Source: an uncultured Prevotella sp.
Lineage (GTDB): Bacteria > Bacteroidota > Bacteroidia > Bacteroidales > Bacteroidaceae
Direction: 5' to 3'
Assembly: GCA_900322035.1 (NCBI GenBank)
Contig: ONYL01000025.1
Coordinates: 1 to 52,015 of the forward strand
DNA length: 52,015 bases
The position numbers and the translations under genes are program-made. The notes under the pieces were generated by a model. It had not been told where the DNA came from. It was given only the letters and a program-made list of their open reading frames with translations, and ran no database searches. Positions 17,014-24,286 of this stretch are shown here, in pieces (the first letter of the stretch is position 1; every line of letters starts with the position of its first letter).

Positions 17014-17104
17014 GCGGATATTTTCCGTGGATTCATGGTGAGTTTATATGTAAAGGGGAAGGAAAATGGTCATGTTCAGGCTTACGCTCCTACCGGAGCT
17101 ATGG
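17014..17104 (-). repeat. 91-bp inverted repeat, right arm
   Basis: Reverse complement of 14952-15042 with about four mismatches and no indel. It contains the R1 core (GGATATTTTCCGTGGATT) at its left end. The 1.86 kb from 16844 to 18702 hold no intact gene, only repeats, hairpins and decayed fragments. Confidence 0.9.
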
Positions 17105-17107
17105 TTT

Positions 17108-17160
17108 TGAAGTGACGGGGTAGCCTTACGAGCAAGCTCGACGACTACCCCGTCACTTCA
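17108..17160. repeat. Hairpin H1: 16-bp perfect stem with structured loop
   Basis: TGAAGTGACGGGGTAG (17108-17123) pairs perfectly with CTACCCCGTCACTTCA (17145-17160). The 21-nt loop contains ACGAGCAAGCTCGA, which folds further. The same loop recurs, inverted, in hairpin H2 at 17386-17420 with a paired base change in the stem. Confidence 0.9.
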
Positions 17161-17170
17161 GAACCACACC

Positions 17171-17343
17171 TTTGGAGGCAAGCCTGCCCATGACGAAAAT
17201 CGCTATCGCGTAAAATTGCGCTTACGCGCATAAAATTCTACGGCAGAAAGCTTCAAGTCAAGGCTTTCCCCGCTTTTGGGCAGATGAAGGATGTGCTGAT
17301 TTTATGCGCCTTTGGCGCAATTTTATGCCCAGGCAATTTTCGT
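17171..17343 (+). repeat. Dispersed repeat R4 (about 173 bp), copy 1
   Basis: From TTTGGAGGCAAGCCTGCCCA to CAGGCAATTTTCGTC. It is repeated in inverted orientation at 51838-52015 with high identity (differences mainly in a short central stretch). It contains two internal palindromes: GCGTAA...TTACGC near 17209 and ATGCGCC/GGCGCA near 17304-17319. Confidence 0.9.
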
Positions 17344-17375
17344 CATGGACAGGCTTTACCTTTAGGGAATGAGGC

Positions 17376-17618
17376 TCAACCTGCTGGGATAGCCGTCGAG
17401 CTTGCTCGTAAGGCTATCCCACTCTTGCAGTTGTCTAAGACTTTCGACAAACAACAGAGCTCCCGTAATTTTTCGGCCTTAAACAAAGTGGTCAGTTCGT
17501 CCGCCATGGTTTCCATCATAACAAACTCATCCTTGTTAAAAGGACGTATAACGCTGAGACGAATTTCAGAAGAGATAGCTATAAAATCCCAATTGCCAAA
17601 TAAAAAATGCCGAAAATC
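17376..17618 (-). pseudogene. Open reading remnant of unknown origin
   Basis: On the minus strand 80 codons are open between two stops, without a start near the beginning. The middle reads like real protein (EIRLSVIRPFNKDEF, MADELTTLFKAEKLREL) with charged and hydrophobic residues alternating as in helices. The C-terminal end runs into hairpin H2 and the N-terminal side into the 33-bp array, suggesting a gene fragment truncated by repeats. I do not recognise the family. Confidence 0.3.
17386..17420. repeat. Hairpin H2, relative of H1 with a compensatory change
   Basis: GGGATAGCC (17386-17394) pairs with GGCTATCCC (17412-17420). Its loop is the reverse complement of the H1 loop (ACGAGCAAGCTCGAC). 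Where H1 has a G:C pair in GGGGTAG/CTACCCC, H2 has A:T in GGGATAG/CTATCCC, so pairing is kept. Confidence 0.85.
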
Positions 17619-17722
17619 TCAAAGGTTAACTGGTAAAAAATGCCGAAAATCTCAAAGGTTAACTGGTAAAATATGCCGAAAATCTCAAAGAAGCAAATCC
17701 TGAATATGCCGAAAATCTCAAC
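17607..17722 (+). repeat. 33-bp periodic array (4 units)
   Basis: The core ATGCCGAAAATCTCAA starts at 17607, 17640, 17673 and 17706, exactly 33 bp apart. Between units 1-2 and 2-3 the linker is about AGGTTAACTGGTAAAAA; between units 3 and 4 the linker differs in sequence but keeps its length. Each unit in the plus frame reads MPKIS; units 1 and 2 stop after MPKISKVNW, while units 3-4 stay open as far as 17769. Confidence 0.9.
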
Positions 17723-17780
17723 ACATGCTAATCAACCTAATATCCGCACCACAATAGTCTCTAATATCTTATAACGTCCT

Positions 17781-17799
17781 GAGCAACAAAAAGTTGCTC
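17781..17799. repeat. Small perfect hairpin (GAGCAAC/GTTGCTC)
   Basis: GAGCAAC, AAAAA loop, GTTGCTC. It stands alone between the 33-bp array and the transposase relic. It has no U-run and its function is unknown. Confidence 0.5.
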
Positions 17800-17849
17800 T
17801 GGATTTGGCCATGTCAAAAAATCACTTAACTTAGTGGTGCATAAACAAA

Positions 17850-18119
17850 TTAGCAATTCATTAACCCACATTGCAGATATATCTCATGTAACTGATTGAT
17901 TCTCAGTATTGGTATTTCTCCTTGAGATACCTTACTGTCTTGAGCTCCGAGTATGGATAAATGGAACGGGCTACGATCTGCATCATGGCAAGTGTCACCT
18001 GATCGCGGCTCCAACCATTTCTTTGCCTTGGTGATGAACATGTCGCAAAGATAATACCAAATCCCGAGAATCCCAACTCCTTGGGTGTACCACATTGAGA
18101 GGTTGAAACAAAACAGCAC
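17850..18119 (-). pseudogene. Decayed transposase fragment (IS1634-like)
   Basis: The minus strand encodes MWYTQGVGILGIWYYLCD...AKKWLEP in one frame and then, near 18005, must shift frame to continue RDQVTLAMMQIVARSIYPYS, ELKTVRYLKEKYQY, ending at a TGA. The second stretch (helix with MQI-x-R...YP-x-SE-x-KTVR) is characteristic of IS1634-type transposases of Bacteroidota. With the frameshift, the early stop and no catalytic core, it is a dead remnant. The family name is from memory of the motif; the status as a broken coding fragment is clearer than the name. Confidence 0.6.
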
Positions 18120-18369
18120 CGGATATTAGAGATTTTTATAGTTTTGATGGCATTGTGGGGTTCAAAACACCCTTTTTAAATAGATAGATAACCCTTTTAA
18201 CTAATCAATGCCATCATCCGCTGCAATGTAGGTTAGGTTGGGGGTGGGTCTTTAGGTTAGGGTTATCAGTGATGAACTGGACTCTGCGCCTCTAAGATGC
18301 ACGAGGCACGCAGTGCGCATACGAGTTTATAAAGTAAAAAGGCTGACGGCATCCCCCATATGGCGTCCC

Positions 18370-18437
18370 GCCGTCTTCCACATGGCATCCCTTGGGCTTG
18401 CATGTGAGAGCCCGTGGGATGTCATGTGGAAGACGGC
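18370..18437. repeat. Long imperfect palindrome (about 30-bp arms)
   Basis: GCCGTCTTCCACATGGCATC (18370-18389) and the matching arm ending CATGTGGAAGACGGC (18437) pair almost fully, with an inner GGGCT/AGCCC helix and a short loop. It is preceded by GGCATCCCCCATATGGCGTC, which shares the CATCCC/GTCCCGCCGT vocabulary of the motifs at 13207 and 35522. Non-coding. Confidence 0.8.
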
Positions 18438-18552
18438 ATAAAGAGCCTGTTCTTGGAGCATGAATAGCCCGTATTGACAGCGCGAACAGCCCGTTCTACA
18501 GCATGTGGGTGCCGGCGCCCAAAAGGTAACGAGTATTGTCTTTCCCCGAGCG

Positions 18553-18631
18553 TATTTCTTGTATGGACAATGTTAGATGATGTACGTTGAAAAGATAACG
18601 AACATCGTCGTACATTTATCGAGCATATATA
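18553..18631 (+). repeat. Dispersed repeat R2, copy 2
   Basis: Direct copy of 15063-15137, with the conserved blocks ACGTTGAAAAGATAACGA and TATCGAGCATATATA. In both places it lies within 300 bp of an R1 element. Confidence 0.75.
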
Positions 18632-18669
18632 TTAAATGATTCAAGTTCCGCAAGTTCCTAACTTGGTTC

Positions 18670-18709
18670 AATGGATATTTTCCGTGGATTGAATATGTTG
18701 TTTCATTTC
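18670..18709 (+). repeat. Dispersed repeat R1, copy overlapping the hrpB stop codon
   Basis: AATGGATATTTTCCGTGGAT and on to TTTCATTTC match R1 copies at 14851 and 51751. The stop codon of hrpB (minus strand, 18703-18705) lies inside the TTTCATTTC end of the repeat, so the repeat reaches into the coding end. Confidence 0.8.
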
Positions 18710-21219
18710 TGTTTTTTCGTTCTCTTCACCCCTCTCACCGCTTCAGATTCTAATGGATTGTCGGGCCAATCGTGCTTGGGATAGCGGCGCCGCAAGTCTT
18801 TTCTCACCTCAAAATATGTAGTCTGCCAGAAACTGCGCAGGTCGCTGGTGAGCTGCACGGGTTTGAATCCGGGACTGAGCAGCTCCATCAACACGGCCAC
18901 CTTACCGTCGTCTACGCGTGGTGTGTCTTCCAATCCGAAACACTCCTGCAGTCGGACGCTCAGCACCGGCACATCCGAGCCCTGCCGGTAGTCGAGCCGG
19001 ATCATGCTGCCCGACGGCACGCGAACGCGTTCCGGGGCCAGACGGTCCACGGCGCACTGTTGGTCGTAGGAGAGCTGACTCCAGAGGATCATCCTCAGGT
19101 CGGTCTTGCGCAGTTCGCCGACGGTTGTCATCACCTTTCCGTCTCGCTCTAAGAAGAAGGGCATCCATTCTTGCGCTGTCCGCAGCATCCTTGTGGTTGA
19201 GAGGTCGGGCAAATTCAGTTCGGGGTGCCATTTCGCGGCCAGTTCCACCCGGCGTTGGAGCGTCCCGACGTCCTCAGTCCAGTTGAGAAGCCCCGCCCCC
19301 TCCTTGGCCACGGCTCCACAGACGATCCGTTTCAGCTGGTCGTTTCCGATGTCGTCCATCGGTTTGCTCTCCACGACGAGCTGGCCGATGCGCCGTTCCC
19401 GCCGGGCCACGATGCCCCCCTGATGGGTGATCCATGTGACGTTGTCGTGCCATGAGGTGAGAGGTATGAGGCTCTCAGGGTCTACGGGTGCCGCCATAAA
19501 CGCGCGGCCCGCCGAGCGGCCGTTGGCGTGGAGCAGAGCCACGACAAGCCAGGAATAGGCCGATTGTGGGTCGGCAGTGTCGAGCATCACGGTGCCTCCA
19601 CCGGCCAGGCTGTACGCTCCGTTGTGTCCGATCTTCATCGCTATGCGTTCAGGATAGCCCGCCGCCAAGAGCTCCCCCGCGTCCTTGCCGGCGATGTAGG
19701 CGTTGTCGGTCGTCACCCCTGCCATCCTCGCGTACTCACCCGCCACTCTTGCGATACGGCTCCACGGCCCGTAACGTTTCTGCCGGCGTGCGTCGCGCAA
19801 GGCGTTGACACGGGCGGCGAGGTCGGTGTGGATCCGGTTGTCGTCCATCACGTCCTTCTCCTCCAATATGGCGGCGATGTCGCAGGCCAAGGCCCTGCGC
19901 TCACTGCTCCCGGCCTGCAGCATCATCCTCGCGATGCGTGGGTGGCAGGGCAGGACGGCCATCCGCCTTCCGGTATTCGTGATGCGTCCGTCGGAATCTA
20001 TGGCTTTGAGTGCCCTCAACTGGTTGTAGGCCTGCCTTACGTTGGCCTCGGGCGGAGGAGTCAGCCACGGCATGGAGCGTACGTCGGTCTCGCCGAAATC
20101 CGCGGCTTCCAGCACCATTGGCGTGAGGTCGGCCTCGCAGATTTCGGGGCTTCGCTGTTCCTCCATGCGATGGTCGGTGGCCAAGGTCCACAGCCGGTAG
20201 CACACGCCTGGTGACACTCGGCCGGCTCTTCCGGCCCGCTGGCGGGCCATATCCTTGCTGATGCGCACTGTCTCCAAATGGCTCAGCCCGTTGGAGGGGT
20301 CGTAGACCAACCGGCGGCAATAACCGCCGTCGATGACAATCTTCACGCCTTCAATCGTCAGTGAGGTTTCGGCAATCGATGTGGCCAACACCACCTTGCG
20401 CTGGCCTTCAGCCGAAGGAGCTATGGCCTTGCGCTGGCTGTTGAGGTCGAGGTTGCCATAGAGCGGGCAGACGGCGGTCGGGGCGAGACTGTCGCCTAAC
20501 AGGGCGGCGCAGCGCATGATGTCGGCCTGCCCCGGCAGAAAAGCAAGGATGTCGCCTTCCTGCTCCCGGTGGGCCTTGCAGATGGCGGCGGCCACGTCCT
20601 CGGCGACGTGCTGCGCTTCGGTGTCTTCGTCGGCCAAGACTGTTTCCACGTGAAACATCCGTCCCTCGCACGAGATGCAGTGGGCATTGAGTGCTTTGCA
20701 AATTGGCGGGGCATCGATCGTGGCCGACATGACCACTAAGTTGAGCTCGGGGCGCAGCACGCTCCGTATCTCCCTGGCCAGACAGAATGCCGTGTCCGAC
20801 TGGATGCTGCGCTCGTGAAACTCGTCGAAGATGATGCAGCCCACGCCGTCCAATGTTCCGTCGTCGACCATGCGACGGGTGAGGATGCCCTCGGTGACCA
20901 CCTCTATGCGGGTCTGTGGCGACGTCTTCCGTTCAAACCGGATCTGGTATCCCACCGTCTTCCCCACGCTCTCGCCCAGGAGTTGAGCCATCCGCTCTGC
21001 CACCTGCCGCGCGGCCAGGCGCCGGGGCTCCAGCATGATGACGCGGCCCTCGGGCATGGCGTTGAGAATCGTGAGGGGGAGGAGTGTGGATTTGCCTGCT
21101 CCGGGAGGAGCCACGACGACAGCCGCGTGGCGCTCGGCCAATTCCATGTTGAGCTGCCCCGCAATCGAGGCGCAGGGGAGGACGTTCGCTGCGGAGAGTA
21201 TCTGAACTGTCTGATTCAT
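18703..21219 (-). CDS. hrpB: ATP-dependent RNA helicase HrpB
   Basis: An 838-residue DEAH-box-family helicase. RecA-like domain 1 has the P-loop APPGAGKST (38-45), the LEPRRLAAR motif, DEFHERS (132-138; HrpB proteins carry DEFH rather than DEAH) and VMSATID. Domain 2 has ATSIAETSLTIEGV and the QRAGRAGR motif VI. The HA2-like and HrpB-specific C-terminal regions follow (SPGFKPVQLTSDL), giving the family's usual length. It would unwind RNA using ATP; its cellular role in Bacteroidota is poorly known. Its stop codon falls in an R1 repeat, which may have replaced the original last residues. It is divergent from the secreted-protein gene at 21543. Confidence 0.92.
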   Translation of the reverse strand: MNQTVQILSAANVLPCASIAGQLNMELAERHAAVVVAPPGAGKSTLLPLTILNAMPEGRVIMLEPRRLAARQVAERMAQLLGESVGKTVGYQIRFERKTSPQTRIEVVTEGILTRRMVDDGTLDGVGCIIFDEFHERSIQSDTAFCLAREIRSVLRPELNLVVMSATIDAPPICKALNAHCISCEGRMFHVETVLADEDTEAQHVAEDVAAAICKAHREQEGDILAFLPGQADIMRCAALLGDSLAPTAVCPLYGNLDLNSQRKAIAPSAEGQRKVVLATSIAETSLTIEGVKIVIDGGYCRRLVYDPSNGLSHLETVRISKDMARQRAGRAGRVSPGVCYRLWTLATDHRMEEQRSPEICEADLTPMVLEAADFGETDVRSMPWLTPPPEANVRQAYNQLRALKAIDSDGRITNTGRRMAVLPCHPRIARMMLQAGSSERRALACDIAAILEEKDVMDDNRIHTDLAARVNALRDARRQKRYGPWSRIARVAGEYARMAGVTTDNAYIAGKDAGELLAAGYPERIAMKIGHNGAYSLAGGGTVMLDTADPQSAYSWLVVALLHANGRSAGRAFMAAPVDPESLIPLTSWHDNVTWITHQGGIVARRERRIGQLVVESKPMDDIGNDQLKRIVCGAVAKEGAGLLNWTEDVGTLQRRVELAAKWHPELNLPDLSTTRMLRTAQEWMPFFLERDGKVMTTVGELRKTDLRMILWSQLSYDQQCAVDRLAPERVRVPSGSMIRLDYRQGSDVPVLSVRLQECFGLEDTPRVDDGKVAVLMELLSPGFKPVQLTSDLRSFWQTTYFEVRKDLRRRYPKHDWPDNPLESEAVRGVKRTKKQK

Positions 21220-21441
21220 TCTACCTATTATAATATATGATATTCATGATTGGTCCCTCCTGCTGTCGCGGGCAAGAGACTGTAATTGCAACGGGCAATG
21301 AACGGATTTTATTGTTTATGTCTTTAATCTTTTCCCTTTCTTCATTGTCCTTAATAGTTATATTTATAAGTCCTTTTTTTCTCCAATGGGTTTATATATA
21401 TTTTTTTTTGATAGAATGTTATTAGAATAAAAGAATTTTTG

Positions 21442-21449
21442 TATATTTG
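21442..21449 (+). promoter_or_regulatory. -7 element (TATATTTG) upstream of the secreted-protein pair
   Basis: TATATTTGCA lies 93 nt before the ATG at 21543. The -33 region is AT-rich without a clear TTG. The whole interval 21220-21540 is much more AT-rich than its neighbours and holds no gene. Confidence 0.45.
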
Positions 21450-21542
21450 CATCCGCATCTATCTTTTACGGAACATATGCTAAATATGATGAAGTAATTA
21501 GATGGAAAGAACTAAAATTAACTACTAAAAGACTAAAACAAA

Positions 21543-22232
21543 ATGAATAAAATCATTTTTATCGGCTTGGCGTTCTTTATGCTCGGATCAATGGGTGCCA
21601 AAGCTCAGACTAACGATGAAGATCCGTTTAATCCAATTACGTTTGTCGATGCGAATGGCAATACCGTTGCAGATGGAAGTCATTTGAGGGTATCTGCTGC
21701 TGAAGATGTGTGGGGTGGTGTTCAGGCGTCAACTGGACTTTATGTCAATAACACATCGGAGGATGAAGTTATGACAGCTATGAAAGTCGACGTTGACAGT
21801 ATGGATAATGGCGATATCAGTTGCTGTTTCCCTATGGTCTGTACAACAACAGCTCAGCGAGGGTGGCATTTTACTACGATGCCGGGTCTTATCTCAGGTT
21901 CCGCTACTATGGTTTCTATCCAAACGGAATGGTTGCCAGAATCTTCTACAAGCTACGGTGCTGCAAAAGCAAATTTAACAGTTTGTTATTACGAGACGAA
22001 AACAAACGACAGTGGTCGTAAGATAGCCGGTGATCTTATTGGTTATGGGCCTTCTGTAAGCGTTACATTCGTTAATGAGGATCCCACGGGTATTAACAAT
22101 GCAAAGTTGAGTGGTGATTCTTCTGAAGCAAGTGCAATTTATAATCTTAATGGCAAAAAGATATCTAATATGGGCCATGGGATTAATATTGTCCGTCTAC
22201 ATGATGGCACAGTGAGAAAAATAGTTAAATAA
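21543..22232 (+). CDS. Secreted protein with conserved C-terminal sorting-like tail
   Basis: A 229-residue protein with a signal peptide (1-22, ending GAKAQ), a beta-rich body (about 30-185, including VSAAEDVWGGVQASTGLYV and GDLIGYGPSVSVTFV) and a C-terminal tail AIYNLNGKKIS...HGINIVRLHDGTVRKIVK. Tails of this type are common on exported Prevotella proteins and are thought to act as anchoring or secretion signals (type IX-like), which is an inference here. The body is not recognised. Base composition is AT-richer than the flanking genes. The next gene starts 30 nt downstream and has a related tail, so the two are probably co-transcribed. Confidence 0.65.
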   Translation: MNKIIFIGLAFFMLGSMGAKAQTNDEDPFNPITFVDANGNTVADGSHLRVSAAEDVWGGVQASTGLYVNNTSEDEVMTAMKVDVDSMDNGDISCCFPMVCTTTAQRGWHFTTMPGLISGSATMVSIQTEWLPESSTSYGAAKANLTVCYYETKTNDSGRKIAGDLIGYGPSVSVTFVNEDPTGINNAKLSGDSSEASAIYNLNGKKISNMGHGINIVRLHDGTVRKIVK

Positions 22233-22262
22233 TATTATACTAATTGTTTATTTCAAGAACTT

Positions 22263-24179
22263 ATGAAGAAATTACTACTTACTATGGCTGCCGCAGCTGT
22301 TGTGCTGTCAGCCAATGCTCAGAGATTAGTATCTCAGAGATTCTTGGGCCAGTTGGAGAATGCAATAACGGGCACTACAACGATTCCAAGATCAAACAAA
22401 TTGCCCAAGAAAGCAAATCTTGCAGCTAACCAGCGTCTTGTTGGCTACTATGCAACCGACGATGTGGACAACTCCTTGGGAGTAGGCAACTACACCACTG
22501 CTGACATCGAGCCGGCGATTTTCCTCGAGCAATCAGCACTTGCTCCCTATGTAGGCAAGAAGGTGACGGCGGTCCGGTTTTCGATGGGTGCCAATTCTAC
22601 AGCTAAAGGTGTGGCAATTTATTCGGTAGACGCTGAGGGCAACATCAACGCCCTCGTCTCGAAGGACACGACCATCGTAAGCAAATCCACAAAAACCTCC
22701 TACGTATGGAATACGGTCGTGCTTCCTGCCGACAAGCAATTCGACATAACGGCCGATCAGCGTCTGATGGTAGCTTACAAGGTTACTCAGGGAAAAAAGA
22801 CATATCCTATTGGTGTTAACTCAAATGTCAGTGGGGAATTGTACATCAATTGCAACATTCCTTCCTCTGTTGGTGGTCAAGGTCAAGGCTGGTATAGCTT
22901 TGGCAGCGGCAATGGCGCTGCTGCCATACAGATGCTTGTAGAGGGCGACTTTGCCGCCTACAATGCCATTCCAAGCAGCATCGAAAAGATTGCGGCTGTT
23001 GCTGGTCAGGACGTAAAGGTCACGATTCCTTTCTTCAATATGGGCTCAAGCGCCATCACGAATGTGGACTACGTGCTTACCGTTGATGGTGTCGCAGCCG
23101 ACCCTGCCCGCGCAGACTTCAACCCTGGGGTTGCTACCGGAGCCTACGGCAACCTGACTTTCACGGTTCCTGCCGGTGATGTCGATGCCGTCAAGAATCT
23201 GTCGGTGAAGATAACCAAGGTGAATGGCGAGGACAACGCTTCTGCCGACGTGGCCGCTACAGGCCAGATAGGAGTTTCCAGCACCGCCTTCAACAGAAAC
23301 GTGGTTGTGGAGGAATTCACCACTGAAAAATGTCCAAACTGCCCACGCGTTGCTGGCTACTTGCACACAGCTCTCGAGACAGCTGATTTGACACGCACTT
23401 TTGCCGTTTGCCACCATTCAGCCTATTATACAGATTGGTTGACGCAGCCTTGTGACGAAGACCTTACTACGTTGTTCAACGATGCTGGGTATACATATGC
23501 ACCTGCATTGATGTTCAATCGCCAGCCTATTTTTGATTCTCAGTATGCTGAAGGAGAGAAGGACAACGTCACCTTACCCGCAAGCGCCGCTGAGATTACG
23601 AGCTACATCAACGCACAGCTTGCCGAACTCTCCAATGTTGGACTGACCATCAACGCCGAGCCCAATGCCGACACGACCCAGGTGACCTTGACGGTTTCCG
23701 GAACTTGCAACAACGCCTACGACAAGACAAAAGGCCTGCTCACGGTCTACATGACAGAGGACAACATCAAGGCAAAAAGCCAGAGTGGCGCAAGTGGTAC
23801 TTACTATCAAATGCATGTCATCCGCTACTACAACAGTAGCTGGGGCGATGCCATTGAGTGGAATGACGACAATACTTTCACAAAGACTTACACTATCGAC
23901 ATCAAGAGCAGCTGGAAGAAGAAGGACATTAAGTTTGTGGCCTTTGTCAACAAGCACAACGCCAACGATGTGCTTGACAACCAGATTGAGAACTCAATTG
24001 GCGTTCCTCTGATTGGTTCTACAACGGGAATCAACAACGTCTACACTTCCGCTGAGGCTTCCAACGACACAGTCGTTGCCCGCTACAACGAAGCCGGACA
24101 GCGCATTGCAACGCCCCAGCACGGTCTGAATATCATTAAGCTTGCTAATGGTAAGATCGTAAAGGTTATCGTTAAATAA
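22263..24179 (+). CDS. Omp28-related exported protein with thioredoxin-like CPNC motif
   Basis: A 638-residue exported protein. A signal peptide (1-19, ending SANAQ) is followed by an N-terminal beta region (about 40-230), a CARDB-like immunoglobulin-type segment (about 235-335, AGQDVKVTIPFFNMGSSAIT) and a thioredoxin-fold part starting FNRNVVVEEFTTEKCPNCPR, with the CxxC pair C357/C360. A further beta domain and a C-terminal tail HGLNIIKLANGKIVKVIVK follow. The CPNC context is that of the Omp28 family of Bacteroidota; these are surface or outer-membrane proteins whose redox role is unproven. The tail suggests the same sorting route as its neighbours. It ends just before a terminator (24239-24273) and a group II intron. 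Confidence 0.78.
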   Translation: MKKLLLTMAAAAVVLSANAQRLVSQRFLGQLENAITGTTTIPRSNKLPKKANLAANQRLVGYYATDDVDNSLGVGNYTTADIEPAIFLEQSALAPYVGKKVTAVRFSMGANSTAKGVAIYSVDAEGNINALVSKDTTIVSKSTKTSYVWNTVVLPADKQFDITADQRLMVAYKVTQGKKTYPIGVNSNVSGELYINCNIPSSVGGQGQGWYSFGSGNGAAAIQMLVEGDFAAYNAIPSSIEKIAAVAGQDVKVTIPFFNMGSSAITNVDYVLTVDGVAADPARADFNPGVATGAYGNLTFTVPAGDVDAVKNLSVKITKVNGEDNASADVAATGQIGVSSTAFNRNVVVEEFTTEKCPNCPRVAGYLHTALETADLTRTFAVCHHSAYYTDWLTQPCDEDLTTLFNDAGYTYAPALMFNRQPIFDSQYAEGEKDNVTLPASAAEITSYINAQLAELSNVGLTINAEPNADTTQVTLTVSGTCNNAYDKTKGLLTVYMTEDNIKAKSQSGASGTYYQMHVIRYYNSSWGDAIEWNDDNTFTKTYTIDIKSSWKKKDIKFVAFVNKHNANDVLDNQIENSIGVPLIGSTTGINNVYTSAEASNDTVVARYNEAGQRIATPQHGLNIIKLANGKIVKVIVK

Positions 24180-24238
24180 ATTTTTAATAGCATTGTGGTC
24201 ATGTCTCCACAATAGCAGTAGTTTTGAATATTTTTGTA

Positions 24239-24273
24239 GACCTCGACTTCCTTAAAGAAGTCGGGGTCTTTTT
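24239..24273 (+). terminator. Rho-independent terminator of the Omp28-like gene
   Basis: GACCTCGACTTC (24239-24250) pairs with GAAGTCGGGGTC (24257-24268) with one mismatch, followed by TTTTT. The group II intron begins about 14 nt further on. Confidence 0.85.
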
Positions 24274-24286
24274 GTTTGACCAGCAT

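Noticed and set aside
17284-17703. 139-codon open frame on the plus strand
   Set aside because: It is made of the R4 repeat end, hairpin H2 and the 33-bp array (CRKSQRLTGK repeated), with no protein-like core of its own.
17607-17722. Possible CRISPR array
   Set aside because: Only four units, a 16-nt core, two nearly identical linkers and no cas genes; a CRISPR would have longer exact repeats and unique spacers.
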